A stretch of DNA of 44,166 nt from HGM13006 sp963649625 (GCA_963649625.1 CAVJIP010000165.1:1-44166), one strand, 5' to 3'; shown: positions 9,574-17,474, numbered from the stretch's first letter. Notes: generated from the sequence alone by a model not told the origin. Made by a program: numbers and translations.

Positions 9574-10266
9574 ATGATAGATTTTTATAGCAAGCGGCCC
9601 TATGGGTTTTCGGACTTGGTGGAGCTGGTTCGGGTGTTGCGCGCCCCGGACGGCTGCCCCTGGGACAGGGTTCAGACCCACCGCAGCATCCGGCGCAATT
9701 TCCTGGAGGAGGTCTATGAGGCCTGTGAGGCCATTGACTTAGGCGATGCCCAGCTTCTCCGGGAGGAACTGGGAGACGTTCTGCTCCATGTGGTGTTTCA
9801 CGCCGGCATTGAGGAGGACGCGGGCCGGTTCACCATAGGCGATGTGTGCGACACGGTGGTTCGGAAGATGATCTCCCGCCACCCTGCCCTGTTCGGCGGT
9901 GACGACAGCCTCTCTTGGGATGAGCTCAAGCGCCGGGAAAAGGGACAGGCCACCCTGTCTCAGGAGCTCGATGGGGTAGCCCGGAGCCTTCCGGCTCTTT
10001 GGCGGGCGGAAAAGCTCCAGCGCAAGGCCCGGGATGCCGGGTATTCCTCCCTATCTCCGGCAGAGGCCAAAAGCCCGGAGGAGGCCATTGGGGATATGCT
10101 GTTTTCCACGGTTCGACTGGCCCTGGCCCAGGGCATCGACCCGGAGACGGCCTTAAACAATCGCTGTGACACCTTTCTGGCAGAGGTTCGCAGTCAGGAA
10201 CAATGCCAGGACACAGCGCAGTCAAAAGTACAGGCCGAGGCTTCGGCTCAATATGTGAAGGAGTAG
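9574..10266 (+). CDS. mazG: Nucleoside triphosphate pyrophosphohydrolase MazG
   Basis: Hydrolyses (d)NTPs, typically non-canonical ones, to monophosphates and pyrophosphate. The 230-residue product has the MazG core: LRAPDGCPWDRVQTHRS, then the metal-binding pairs EEVYEA and EELGDVL, then RKMISRHPALFGG. The open frame begins 60 bases further upstream, but the ATG at 9574 has an AGAGGGAG site four bases away and yields MIDFYSKRPYGFSDLVELV, the usual N-terminus. The 81-base gap after the flippase holds no clear promoter. The tail after about residue 205 is Gln/Ala-rich and probably disordered. Confidence 0.92.
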   Translation: MIDFYSKRPYGFSDLVELVRVLRAPDGCPWDRVQTHRSIRRNFLEEVYEACEAIDLGDAQLLREELGDVLLHVVFHAGIEEDAGRFTIGDVCDTVVRKMISRHPALFGGDDSLSWDELKRREKGQATLSQELDGVARSLPALWRAEKLQRKARDAGYSSLSPAEAKSPEEAIGDMLFSTVRLALAQGIDPETALNNRCDTFLAEVRSQEQCQDTAQSKVQAEASAQYVKE

Positions 10267-10274
10267 TGTTAAAC

Positions 10275-10550
10275 ATGAACAAAACGGAACTGATCGCAAC
10301 TGTAGCAGAAAAAACCGGCACCACCAGAAAGGATGCGGAGCTTATCCTCACCACCATGCTGGAGGTCATTGGCGATGAGCTGGCAGAGGGTGGCCGGGTG
10401 CAGCTGGTGGGCTTCGGTGCCTTTGAGACAAAGCATCGGGAGGCCCGGGTAGGCCGGAATCCCAAGACCCTTGAAACCGTGGAGATTGCCGCCTCCACCG
10501 TTCCCGTGTTCAAGGCCGGCAAGGCCCTGAAGGCAAAGGTCGATCAGTAA
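10275..10550 (+). CDS. hup: HU-family nucleoid DNA-binding protein
   Basis: A 91-residue histone-like protein that bends and compacts DNA as a dimer. MNKTELIATVAEKTGTTRKDAE is the standard HU start, VGFGAFETKHREARVGRNPKT covers the beta-arm entry, and AGKALKAKVD is the C-terminus. The frame is open 72 bases further upstream inside mazG, but homologues start at ATG 10275, and an AAGGAG site (10258-10263) overlaps the mazG stop. It closes the plus-strand run and is followed directly by a strong terminator. HU after MazG is a common clostridial arrangement. Confidence 0.96.
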   Translation: MNKTELIATVAEKTGTTRKDAELILTTMLEVIGDELAEGGRVQLVGFGAFETKHREARVGRNPKTLETVEIAASTVPVFKAGKALKAKVDQ

Positions 10551-10563
10551 TTTTTCTCCCCTT

Positions 10564-10593
10564 GGACGGCACCCGTTCCGGTGCCGTCCTTTT
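10564..10593 (+). terminator. Rho-independent terminator after HU
   Basis: Perfect 10-bp GC-rich stem (10564-10573 with 10580-10589), six-base loop, then TTTT. It lies 14 bases after the HU stop and ends the plus-strand operon. Confidence 0.9.
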
Positions 10594-10618
10594 GGCGGCC
10601 TTCGGCCCCTTGGGACAG

Positions 10619-10653
10619 AAAAAGAGCTTCCGCTGCTGTTGCAGCGGAAGCTC
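10619..10653 (-). terminator. Rho-independent terminator of the CoA-transferase operon
   Basis: Perfect 13-bp stem (10624-10636 with 10641-10653) with a four-base loop. Read on the minus strand it is followed by five Ts. It lies 13 bases beyond the stop of the CoA-transferase beta subunit and faces the HU terminator. Confidence 0.9.
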
Positions 10654-10665
10654 CGTCTTTTGGGA

Positions 10666-11340
10666 TTACTCCTTGACCATGCAGCCCATGTTCTCTGCGA
10701 AAATGAGCTTTGCGCCGGTCTTGGCCTGAACCTCCTCAGGGGTCACGCCAGGGGCCACCTCAAAGAGCTTCAAGCCCTCGGGGGTCACATGGAAGCAGCC
10801 CATCTCGGTGACAATATAGTCGATGCAGTGATAACCGGTCAGAGGCATATTGGTTTTCTGAACAATCTTGGGATTGCCGGCCTTGTCGGTCTGAGTGGTC
10901 ATCACCACGGTAATCTTAGAGCCGGTCACCAGATCCATAGCACCGCCCATACCGGCAGCGGTCTTTCCGGGGATCATCCAGTTGGCCAGGTTGCCCTCGG
11001 CATCCACCTCATAGGCACCCAGTACGGTGCAGTCAATGTGACCGCCCCGGATAAAGCCGAAGGAGCGGAAGCTGTCGAAGCAGGAGCCGCCCACACGGAG
11101 CACGGAGGGCTTGCCGCCGGCATCTACCACGTTGGGGTCAACGTTCTCGCCCTCCTTGGGTGCGCCGGTCAGGCCCACAACGCCGTTCTCGGAGTCCACC
11201 CAGACATCCACGCCCTCGGGCAGGTAGTCCAGGCACTTGGTGGGCATACCAATGCCCAGGTTCACCACGTCCCCGTCCTGGAACAGACGGGCGGTTCTGT
11301 AAGCAATCAGGTCTTTACCTTTCAGTTCCATAGCATTCAT
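10666..11340 (-). CDS. 3-oxoacid/short-chain acyl CoA-transferase, beta subunit
   Basis: Beta subunit of a family I CoA transferase (SCOT/AtoA/ScoB type), 224 residues. VNLGIGMPTKCLDYLPEG near residue 27 is the family glycine motif. VDSENGVVGLTG carries the SENG box, whose Glu (about residue 51) is the catalytic residue that forms the glutamyl-CoA thioester. The usual distal GGAMDLVTGSK and ITVVMTTQTDK segments follow. It works with the alpha subunit encoded 14 bases upstream. In the family the acceptors include acetoacetate, butyrate and acetate, and the exact pair cannot be read here. It is last in the operon before a strong terminator. Confidence 0.9.
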   Translation of the reverse strand: MNAMELKGKDLIAYRTARLFQDGDVVNLGIGMPTKCLDYLPEGVDVWVDSENGVVGLTGAPKEGENVDPNVVDAGGKPSVLRVGGSCFDSFRSFGFIRGGHIDCTVLGAYEVDAEGNLANWMIPGKTAAGMGGAMDLVTGSKITVVMTTQTDKAGNPKIVQKTNMPLTGYHCIDYIVTEMGCFHVTPEGLKLFEVAPGVTPEEVQAKTGAKLIFAENMGCMVKE

Positions 11341-11354
11341 CTCAGTGTACCTCC

Positions 11355-12083
11355 TTAAGCCTCGGTCAGGGTACGGCCCTGCACAACAGCGTCCACAACA
11401 AAGCCCGGGGTCATGATCTGATCGGGATCCAGCTCACCGATCTCCACGATCTCCTCCGCCTCCACGATCACATGGTCAGCGGCGGTAGCAAAGGCCTCGT
11501 TGAAGTTCCGGGAGGTGCGGCGATACACCACATTGCCCATCTTGTCTGCCTTCCAGGCATGGACGAAGCACACGTCCGCATGGATGGGGAGCTCCAGCAC
11601 AAAACGCTTCTTGGCGGCATCGGGAACGATCTCTCCCTCCAGGAACACAAACTTGCCGGCCTCCTCGTCCCACTCCACAACCTGCTTGCCGTCCATCATG
11701 GGGGTATACAGGCCGGTGGGAGTCAGAATGCCGCCGATGCCGGCGCCGCCGGCACGAACCTTCTCGCACAGGGAGCCCTGGGGCACGAAGGTCAGGTCGA
11801 TCTCGCCGTCCACCACCTTCTGCACGGTCACGGCGTTGTTGCCGATATGGGAGCAGGTGATCTTCTTGATGACGTCAGCGTCCACCAGCTTGCCGATGCC
11901 CCGATGGGGTACGGAGGTGTTGTTGGAGATAACGCTCAGATCCTTGATGCCGGCTGCAATCAGGCCCTCGATGAGGCACTCGGAAACGCCCACGTTCACG
12001 AAGCCGGGCAGCAGCACGGACATACCGTCGAAGCAATAGGTCTTAATGGCTTCTTCCACGGTTGTAACTTTAGACTTTGCCAA
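11355..12083 (-). CDS. 3-oxoacid/short-chain acyl CoA-transferase, alpha subunit (TTG start)
   Basis: Alpha subunit of the same family I CoA transferase, 242 residues from a TTG start. Motifs are VLLPGFVNVGVSECLIEGL (CoA-binding glycine region), GNNAVTVQKVVDGEID, GGILTPTGLYTPM, ADKMGNVVYRRTSRNFN and VEIGELDPDQIMTPGFVVD, all characteristic of AtoD/ScoA. The start is a choice. ATG at 12092 directly abuts the AAAGGA ribosome site, too close to work, while TTG at 12083 lies nine bases from it and gives MAKSKVTTVEEAIKTY. An upstream extension to 12281 would cross the promoter and is rejected. It has its own strong promoter, separate from the two CoA transferases upstream. Confidence 0.88.
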   Translation of the reverse strand: MAKSKVTTVEEAIKTYCFDGMSVLLPGFVNVGVSECLIEGLIAAGIKDLSVISNNTSVPHRGIGKLVDADVIKKITCSHIGNNAVTVQKVVDGEIDLTFVPQGSLCEKVRAGGAGIGGILTPTGLYTPMMDGKQVVEWDEEAGKFVFLEGEIVPDAAKKRFVLELPIHADVCFVHAWKADKMGNVVYRRTSRNFNEAFATAADHVIVEAEEIVEIGELDPDQIMTPGFVVDAVVQGRTLTEA

Positions 12084-12143
12084 TGGTATCATTCCTTTCA
12101 GTGTTTTCAGGGGCGTATGCCGCCCCAGTGTATCACAGATACT

Positions 12144-12172
12144 ATGATACTTATATTTTTTCGGAATGTCAA
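12144..12172 (-). promoter_or_regulatory. Promoter of the two-subunit CoA-transferase genes
   Basis: On the minus strand, TTGACA (12167-12172), a 17-base spacer and TATCAT (12144-12149). It lies 61 bases upstream of the alpha-subunit start, inside the 133-base gap after the upstream CoA transferase. An inverted repeat GTATCA/TGATAC (12130-12135, 12145-12150) overlaps the -10 box and start site and could be an operator. Confidence 0.8.
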
Positions 12173-12216
12173 GACACTTTCCCATTCCGGAAAAAACATA
12201 GGAACATTGCTCGCCG

Positions 12217-13512
12217 CTACACCAGAATAAACTGCTCCCTGGCGTACCGGCGCAGCTCCTCCCGGGCCTCCGGGTGGGCAATGCTGATCAGCTGTAGGGC
12301 CCGCTCCTTGACGCTCCGTCCCCGGAGGCTGGCGATGCCGTATTCCGTCACCACATAGTCCACATAGTTTCTGGGGATGGACACCGCCGCACCGGGCTTG
12401 AGCTGGGTGGCGATTTTAGAAATACCCTTTTTGGTGGCGGCCTGGAAGGCCAGAATGCCCCGCCCTCCCTTGGAGTGGAGGGCCCCAAAGGCGAAGCAGA
12501 AGGCCCCGCCGGTGCCGGAGAACTGGGTGGGCCCGATGGACTCGGAGCACACCTGGCCGGTAATGTCCATTTCGATAATGGTGTTAATGGACACCAGATT
12601 GTCGTTTTTGGAAATCTCCGCAGGATTCACCGCCACCCGGGTGGGGCACAGCCGCACGGCGGGATTGGTGGCCAGGGTATCATACAGGGCCAGATCTCCT
12701 CCGGCAAAGCAGCCGATGTGCAGCCCCTTGTTGTAGTTCTTCCGCTCTCCGGTAATGACCCCCTCGCGAATCATCTCCCCCATAATGGAGGTAAACATCT
12801 CCGTGTGCAGGCCCAGATCCTTCTTATCCATGAGGTGATGCCCCACGGCATTGGGCATGGAGCCGATGCCCAACTGAATGCAGTCGCCGTCGTGAACCAG
12901 CTCCGCCACGTTCTCCCCGATTTTCTCCTCAATGTCCGTGGTCTGGGCATCGGGAACCACCAGAGGGGGATAATCCGACTCCATCAGCACCGTCACGTCC
13001 CGGACGTGGATGCGCACGCCGCCTCTGACCCGGGGCATCTGGGGATTTACCTCCAAAATAATGGTGTCACAGGTTTTCAGGCAGTCGCTCTCCCACATAT
13101 TGGACAGGCCCAGCTGGAAATATCCCCGGTCGTCCATGGGGCTTACCGAGGCCACAAATACGTTTCTGGGCCGATACTCCGCCAGGAAGGGGCCGTAGTC
13201 GCAGATGTCCACCGGGATAAAGGACACGTTCCGCTGCCGCTGGCCCTCCATGAGCACCCGGCCATAGAGAAAGGTGGTAAAGCTGATATGGCCGTGCATG
13301 GCCGGGTCGGTGACGCATTGGAAATTTCCCTCATGGCCCTTGATGCAGTGGACATTCTTCACATAGGGTGCGATCTCATGGAGATGCTCCAAAATGGTGT
13401 CAGGCTGGTTGCCGTCTCCGGCGAAGCAGACCCGGGCATCGGAGTGGATGGCCTTCAGGCAGTCCTCCAGGGTGCCCTTTTTCTGATTGTAGAGCTGCTG
13501 AAATTCCGTCAT
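12217..13512 (-). CDS. Acetyl-CoA hydrolase/transferase family, 4-hydroxybutyrate CoA-transferase-like (copy 1)
   Basis: CoA transferase of the Cat1/AbfT (4-hydroxybutyrate or butyrate:acetate) type, 431 residues. The N-terminal half has FAGDGNQPDTI and VSPMDDRGYFQLG. The C-terminal half has LGIGSMPNAV and GLHTEMF, whose Glu238 matches the catalytic Glu in AbfT, then SIGPTQFSGTGGAFCF and DYVVTEYGIASLRGRS. It would move CoA between an acyl-CoA and acetate or another short acid. A GGAGGAGGGA site precedes ATG 13512, 18 bases from its paralogue's stop. The paralogue is encoded immediately upstream, so the pair arose by tandem duplication. Substrate is unknown; succinate, butyrate and 4-hydroxybutyrate are all used in the family. 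Confidence 0.88.
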   Translation of the reverse strand: MTEFQQLYNQKKGTLEDCLKAIHSDARVCFAGDGNQPDTILEHLHEIAPYVKNVHCIKGHEGNFQCVTDPAMHGHISFTTFLYGRVLMEGQRQRNVSFIPVDICDYGPFLAEYRPRNVFVASVSPMDDRGYFQLGLSNMWESDCLKTCDTIILEVNPQMPRVRGGVRIHVRDVTVLMESDYPPLVVPDAQTTDIEEKIGENVAELVHDGDCIQLGIGSMPNAVGHHLMDKKDLGLHTEMFTSIMGEMIREGVITGERKNYNKGLHIGCFAGGDLALYDTLATNPAVRLCPTRVAVNPAEISKNDNLVSINTIIEMDITGQVCSESIGPTQFSGTGGAFCFAFGALHSKGGRGILAFQAATKKGISKIATQLKPGAAVSIPRNYVDYVVTEYGIASLRGRSVKERALQLISIAHPEAREELRRYAREQFILV

Positions 13513-13530
13513 GATCTGTCCCTCCTCCCG

Positions 13531-14814
13531 TCAGATGTAAAACTGCTGCTTGGCATAATAGGTAAGCTCCTCCCGGACATCCGGGTGGGCAATGGCAATG
13601 AGCTGCCGAGTGCGCTCCAGCACGCTCCGGCCCTTCATCCGGGCCACCCCGTACTCGGTGACAATATAGTCCACATAGTTCCGGGGGATGGTCACATTGG
13701 CCCCGGGGGACAGCTGCTGGCGAATCTTGGACACGCCCTTCCGGGTCATGGAGGGGAAGCAGAGAATGCTCTTTCCCCCCTTGGAGTGAATGGCCCCCAG
13801 GGAGAAGCACAGGTTGCCGCTGGAGCCGGAAATCTGCCGGGTGCCGATGGATTCCGAGCAGATCTGCCCGGTCAAATCCATTTCCACCAGGGTGTTAATG
13901 GCGATCATATTGTCCATGCCGCTGATCACCGCCGGGTCGCAGACGTAGCTGGCCGGACGGATGGCAGTCTTGTCGTTGCCCGCCAGCACATTGTACAGCC
14001 GCTGCTCTCCCCAGGCGGCGGAGGCCACGGCCAGCCCATGGTCGATATTCTTGTGTTCCCCGGTGATGATGCCCTTTTCTATCAGGTCGCCCACCCCGGT
14101 GTTAAACCACTCCGTGTGAAGCCCCAGCTCCCGGTGGTCCATCAGCCGCTCGGCAATGGCGTTGGACAGGGTGCCGGTGCCCAGCTCCAGGCAGTCTCCG
14201 TCGGAAACAATGTCCGCAATATAGTCGGAGATGGTGGCCTCCACCTGGGTAGGCGGCTCCTCCCGGCACTCCGGCAGAGGATAGCTGGCGGTGTAAAAGG
14301 CCGTGACCTGGCTGATGTGAATGTCCAGGCCCCCCTGCATTCTGGGCAGGTTCTCGTTGACCTCCAAAATCACCTTCCGGCTGGTCTCCAGGCATTCCTT
14401 CTCCCACATCAGGTTCAGGCCCACCTGAAAGTTGCCGTTTTCGTCCATGGGGCTTACGGCGGCAATAAAGGTGTTCACCGGCTTATGCTGGGAGATAAAC
14501 CGGGCGTAATCGTGCATATCGCAGACAATATGGCTGGTATTGCCGTGCTTCATGCCCTCAATAAAGGCCTCCCCGTACAGCGGGGAACCGGTGTTAATGT
14601 GGCCGTTCATGCCGGGGGCGGTGACAAATTCATAGTCCCCGGAGCGGGATTTAATGCACTCCACATTGTGAACCCTGGGGGCCACCGTGTGGAAGCTCCT
14701 CATAAAGGCCACAGGCTGGTTACAGCCCCCCGCAAAGCAGATATTGTCGCCGGATTCAATCAGCTCCAGGGCGTGCTGTAGGGTGGTTTTTTTCTGCTGA
14801 TACAAGCTGTTCAT
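13531..14814 (-). CDS. Acetyl-CoA hydrolase/transferase family, 4-hydroxybutyrate CoA-transferase-like (copy 2)
   Basis: Second Cat1/AbfT-type CoA transferase, 427 residues, clearly paralogous to the next gene over the whole length (NSLYQQKKTTLQHALELI, AAVSPMDENGNFQVGLN, YVVTEYG-like DYIVTEYGVARMKGRS). The catalytic Glu is kept in GLHTEWFN (Glu235). The CoA/substrate loop is altered: LGTGTLSNAI replaces the usual LGIGxxPNAV, losing the Pro, and the Met after the Glu is Trp. This suggests a different acyl substrate from copy 1. An AAGGAGG site sits six bases before the ATG. It is the first enzyme gene after the MarR regulator. Confidence 0.87.
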   Translation of the reverse strand: MNSLYQQKKTTLQHALELIESGDNICFAGGCNQPVAFMRSFHTVAPRVHNVECIKSRSGDYEFVTAPGMNGHINTGSPLYGEAFIEGMKHGNTSHIVCDMHDYARFISQHKPVNTFIAAVSPMDENGNFQVGLNLMWEKECLETSRKVILEVNENLPRMQGGLDIHISQVTAFYTASYPLPECREEPPTQVEATISDYIADIVSDGDCLELGTGTLSNAIAERLMDHRELGLHTEWFNTGVGDLIEKGIITGEHKNIDHGLAVASAAWGEQRLYNVLAGNDKTAIRPASYVCDPAVISGMDNMIAINTLVEMDLTGQICSESIGTRQISGSSGNLCFSLGAIHSKGGKSILCFPSMTRKGVSKIRQQLSPGANVTIPRNYVDYIVTEYGVARMKGRSVLERTRQLIAIAHPDVREELTYYAKQQFYI

Positions 14815-14847
14815 CGTGGGCCTCCTTCTTCATGGCAGGGCACCGGC

Positions 14848-15309
14848 TCAGTAACGTCTAGCATCCTGGGCCTCGCCGATTTTCTCCAAAAGCCGCATCA
14901 TGTCCCCCCGCTCCTCCGGGCTAAGGGGCTGCATAATCAGCTCATCGGACTCCAATATGGCCTGGTTCAGCTCCCGGGCGAAGCTGTCGCCCCGGGCTGT
15001 GGTGCGAAGCAAATAGCTTCTGGCATCCTTGGGATCCGGGTTTCGCTCCACATATCCCTCCCGCTCCAGAAAGGAAATAATTTTGGAGACACCGGGATTG
15101 GACAGGTAGAGATATTTCTCAATGGTGCGCTGATTTACAGATTCCGTTTTTCCGTACCAGGCGATATAGATCAGGCTCATGGCCTGGTACATATTGACCC
15201 CGTGCCGCCGGAGCACCTCTCCGTGGGCCCAAGTGACCCGCCACTCCATTTTTCGGAGGCGGCTGGTAAGACTGTCGGGGGCAACGGTAATGGGGTTGAG
15301 TTCTGTCAT
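14848..15309 (-). CDS. MarR-family transcriptional regulator of the CoA-transferase cluster
   Basis: Winged helix-turn-helix repressor of the MarR family, 153 residues. The recognition region is ESVNQRTIEKYLYLSNPGVSKIISFLEREGYVER, and the wing is NPDPKDARSYLLRTTARGD. ATG 15309 is chosen because AAGGAG lies ten bases upstream; two in-frame GTG codons just before it are too near that site. It heads the minus-strand cluster, 33 bases before the first CoA transferase. A promoter and a 27-bp palindrome overlapping its -10 box lie upstream, so autoregulation is likely. The ligand is unknown; acyl-CoAs or organic acids would fit the neighbours. Confidence 0.9.
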   Translation of the reverse strand: MTELNPITVAPDSLTSRLRKMEWRVTWAHGEVLRRHGVNMYQAMSLIYIAWYGKTESVNQRTIEKYLYLSNPGVSKIISFLEREGYVERNPDPKDARSYLLRTTARGDSFARELNQAILESDELIMQPLSPEERGDMMRLLEKIGEAQDARRY

Positions 15310-15341
15310 ATTCACCACACTCCTTGCACAGGGGCAAAATA

Positions 15342-15368
15342 TATAATCTGTTATACAATTGGATTATA
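15342..15368 (-). promoter_or_regulatory. Palindromic operator candidate of the MarR gene
   Basis: Perfect seven-base inverted arms TATAATC and GATTATA separated by 13 bases. One arm contains the -10 box of the MarR promoter, so binding here would block transcription. The inner part holds ATCTGTTATAC, which recurs with one change at the start site of the downstream CoA-transferase promoter. Confidence 0.6.
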
Positions 15369-15391
15369 CCATGCTCTCCCACATCCGTCAA
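15363..15391 (-). promoter_or_regulatory. Promoter of the MarR/CoA-transferase operon
   Basis: On the minus strand, TTGACG (15386-15391), a 17-base spacer and a perfect TATAAT (15363-15368). It lies 54 bases upstream of the MarR start codon. Confidence 0.8.
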
Positions 15392-15472
15392 GCGGGCCGG
15401 TGCTAAATATGCCCCCCTCCCGTCGGAATTTTCCGTACAATTTGACGGAGAGGCCGCCCAGAGGCCCAAAGG

Positions 15473-15501
15473 GCCCCGGCTCCGCAGGTGGGAGCCGGGG
15501 C
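15473..15501 (-). terminator. Hairpin terminator after the solute-binding protein gene
   Basis: Perfect 11-bp GC stem (15473-15483 with 15491-15501), seven-base loop, 26 bases beyond the lipoprotein gene's stop. The T-tract is weak on both strands, so termination strength is uncertain. Confidence 0.6.
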
Positions 15502-15527
15502 GTTTGTTATCGGGTCACAGCCTTGCC

Positions 15528-17243
15528 TTAGCCCCGCTCCATGTAGCGGTCATAGGCCGACTGCTTGGCATCAATGCAGTCCTGAATACCGGTATCCCGG
15601 AGCTTCTGCTGGAACTCGGGGATATTGGACAGAGGCTCATCGCCGGTGATAAACTTGGCGGTGTACTGCTTGACCAGAGTGACCAGGTCGCCTGCACGGC
15701 GGTTGTACTGGTCGCCCTCCTCAATGGTCATGGCGGCACCTACAGGATAGTCCTTCTGGTTGTCGATGTTGTCATTCCAGGTGGTCTCGCAGGACTTGGC
15801 GGCCTCGGAGCGGCCCGGGGTCTCCACGTTGGCATCCACCATGGCCAGGAAGGTGTAATCCATCATCACGGAGCTGAAGGTACGTCCCTCGGTGGAATAC
15901 ACCCACTCCTGGAACACCGGCTCCCCGTTTACCATGTCATAGGTCTTGCCCTCTACGCCGTAGTTGCTGGGCATCACCCAATCCTCGGTGTAGCAGTAGT
16001 TCATAAACTGCATGGCCAGCTCCACGTCCTCGCAGCCGGTGGTGATGACAGTGCCGGATTCGCCGGACACGGTGTCCACGCCACCGCCCACATGAAGGGT
16101 GTCGTCCTCATTGACCGTGGGGAAGTAGATGGGCATAACCTGCTCGCCGGAAATGCCGGAGAGCATATCCACCAGGCCGTCGCCCCGATGGAACACGGCA
16201 ACCTGCTTGTTTGCCACCAGGCCGATCAGATCCTCATCCCGGTACTCGGTGGGGTGGGAGGCGGTGTCGGAATCAATCAGACCCTTTTCGTACCAGTCGT
16301 GGAGCAGGGTCACATACTCGGTGAAGCCCTCCTCCAGATAGCCGAACTTCACCTGACCGTCCTCCACAATCCAGGGCAGGTCGCCGGTGATGGCATCCAC
16401 CTTTAGGGCCACCCCGTAGGTGTTGGCCAGGGTGTCCCCGTCCAGCATAAAGTCTCCGGGGAGATACAGGGGTGCGGCCATGCCGTACTTGTTCTTTGCG
16501 GCGGTCAGATACTCCTCGTACTGCTCCACCGTGCGGATGCTCTCCTTCTGGATGCCCAGCTCGTCCATCATAAACTGGAAGGTCATGGTGCCGTCCGCCA
16601 CGGTAGGCTTGGCACCCACGGTGACAAAGGCACCGATGTGGCCCTCATCAGTCTGAACGGACTTCCAGAGCTTGTCGTCATCGGCAATCAGGTACTGATA
16701 GTAGTCCGGGGCATTTTCGGCGATCATATCCTTGAGATCCACCACCACCTCGTCATCCACGGCGGCATCCATGCCGGTGGAATAGGAGAACATACCGATC
16801 ATGTCGGGGAAGTCCCCGGAGGCGATCATCAGGTTGGTGTTGGTCTGGCCGGCGGCCTGGGACTGGGCCAGCAGATTCAGCTGAATGCCGGTGGCCTCCG
16901 CCAGCTCCTTGAGGCAGATGTGCTCGCTGACATCGGAATACTCCGTGTCGGCAGACAGCTCCCAGATGATCCAGTAGTCCATGGTCACAGGGGTGTCAGT
17001 CAGGGGATAGCTGATGGGGGTATAGGTCCAGCCGCTTTCCTGCTCGGCCTCCATTGCGCTGTCGGCGGGCGTGGCCTCCTGGGCAGAATCCACCGGGGCG
17101 GCAGTCTCCGGGGCAGCCTCGGCGGTCTGGGCCGGTGTTTCCTGGGAATCGGCCCCAGAGGACGCAGTCTTGTCGGTGCCGCAGCCCGCCAGCATTCCCA
17201 GCACCATGGCGGCGGCCAGAAGTAGTGTAAACAATTTTTTCAT
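15528..17243 (-). CDS. Extracellular solute-binding lipoprotein of an ABC importer
   Basis: Secreted substrate-binding protein, 571 residues. The signal peptide MKKLFTLLLAAAMVLGMLAGC ends in a lipobox with Cys21, followed by an acidic, Ala/Glu-rich linker of about 50 residues. The mature part has family 1 solute-binding features: ELAEATGIQLNLLAQSQ, IASGDFPDMIGMF and MQFMNYCYTEDWVM. Proteins of this size and pattern (LplA/YtcQ-like) usually bind oligosaccharides, but the ligand is unknown here. ATG 17243 has an AAAGGAAG site seven bases upstream; the longer frame to 17294 is rejected. No permease or ATPase lies nearby, so its transporter is encoded elsewhere or lost. A divergent LysR gene is the likely regulator. 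Confidence 0.86.
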   Translation of the reverse strand: MKKLFTLLLAAAMVLGMLAGCGTDKTASSGADSQETPAQTAEAAPETAAPVDSAQEATPADSAMEAEQESGWTYTPISYPLTDTPVTMDYWIIWELSADTEYSDVSEHICLKELAEATGIQLNLLAQSQAAGQTNTNLMIASGDFPDMIGMFSYSTGMDAAVDDEVVVDLKDMIAENAPDYYQYLIADDDKLWKSVQTDEGHIGAFVTVGAKPTVADGTMTFQFMMDELGIQKESIRTVEQYEEYLTAAKNKYGMAAPLYLPGDFMLDGDTLANTYGVALKVDAITGDLPWIVEDGQVKFGYLEEGFTEYVTLLHDWYEKGLIDSDTASHPTEYRDEDLIGLVANKQVAVFHRGDGLVDMLSGISGEQVMPIYFPTVNEDDTLHVGGGVDTVSGESGTVITTGCEDVELAMQFMNYCYTEDWVMPSNYGVEGKTYDMVNGEPVFQEWVYSTEGRTFSSVMMDYTFLAMVDANVETPGRSEAAKSCETTWNDNIDNQKDYPVGAAMTIEEGDQYNRRAGDLVTLVKQYTAKFITGDEPLSNIPEFQQKLRDTGIQDCIDAKQSAYDRYMERG

Positions 17244-17277
17244 GTGCCAGCTTCCTTTCTCTAAGTTGTTTTGCTGC

Positions 17278-17445
17278 TTAAGGCAATACCGCATAATTCG
17301 GCAAGGAGCTTTGGCGAGGAATTTTTCGCCACAAATTTGTTGGAAAAACGCCGGAATACTTTGTGTATTTCAAGTTTCCCCAGGGGATTTGTGAGGGAAA
17401 AGAATCGTCAAAGCCCTATGGCGCAATTGTGCGGTGTTACCTTGA
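17278..17445. repeat. MITE-like element with 25-bp imperfect terminal inverted repeats
   Basis: A 168-bp non-coding segment bounded by 25-base inverted ends matching at 19 of 25 positions (17278-17302 against the complement of 17421-17445). Both ends carry ACCGCA.AATT. It has no open reading frame. Its right end (17379-17441) matches 38416-38478 without gaps at 52 of 63 bases, so it is repeated in this genome. It fills most of the leader of the solute-binding protein gene. The remaining gap up to 17652 holds candidate promoters for that gene and for LysR, and a GGTTATTAACC palindrome (17489-17499). Confidence 0.65.
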
Positions 17446-17474
17446 TTCTACCACATTCTATCCTTCCCTTCCAA
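17445..17474 (-). promoter_or_regulatory. Candidate promoter of the solute-binding protein gene
   Basis: Minus strand TTGGAA (17469-17474), 18-base spacer, TAGAAT (17445-17450). It abuts the repeat element, so the transcript would start inside the element and carry it as leader. Confidence 0.4.

Noticed and set aside
12475..14781. 768-codon plus-strand frame across the two CoA transferases
   Set aside because: Shadow of two recognisable minus-strand genes; no ribosome site and no family resemblance.
17278..17445. Possible small gene in the long gap before the solute-binding protein gene
   Set aside because: Open frames there are short, lack ribosome sites and coincide with an inverted-repeat element.
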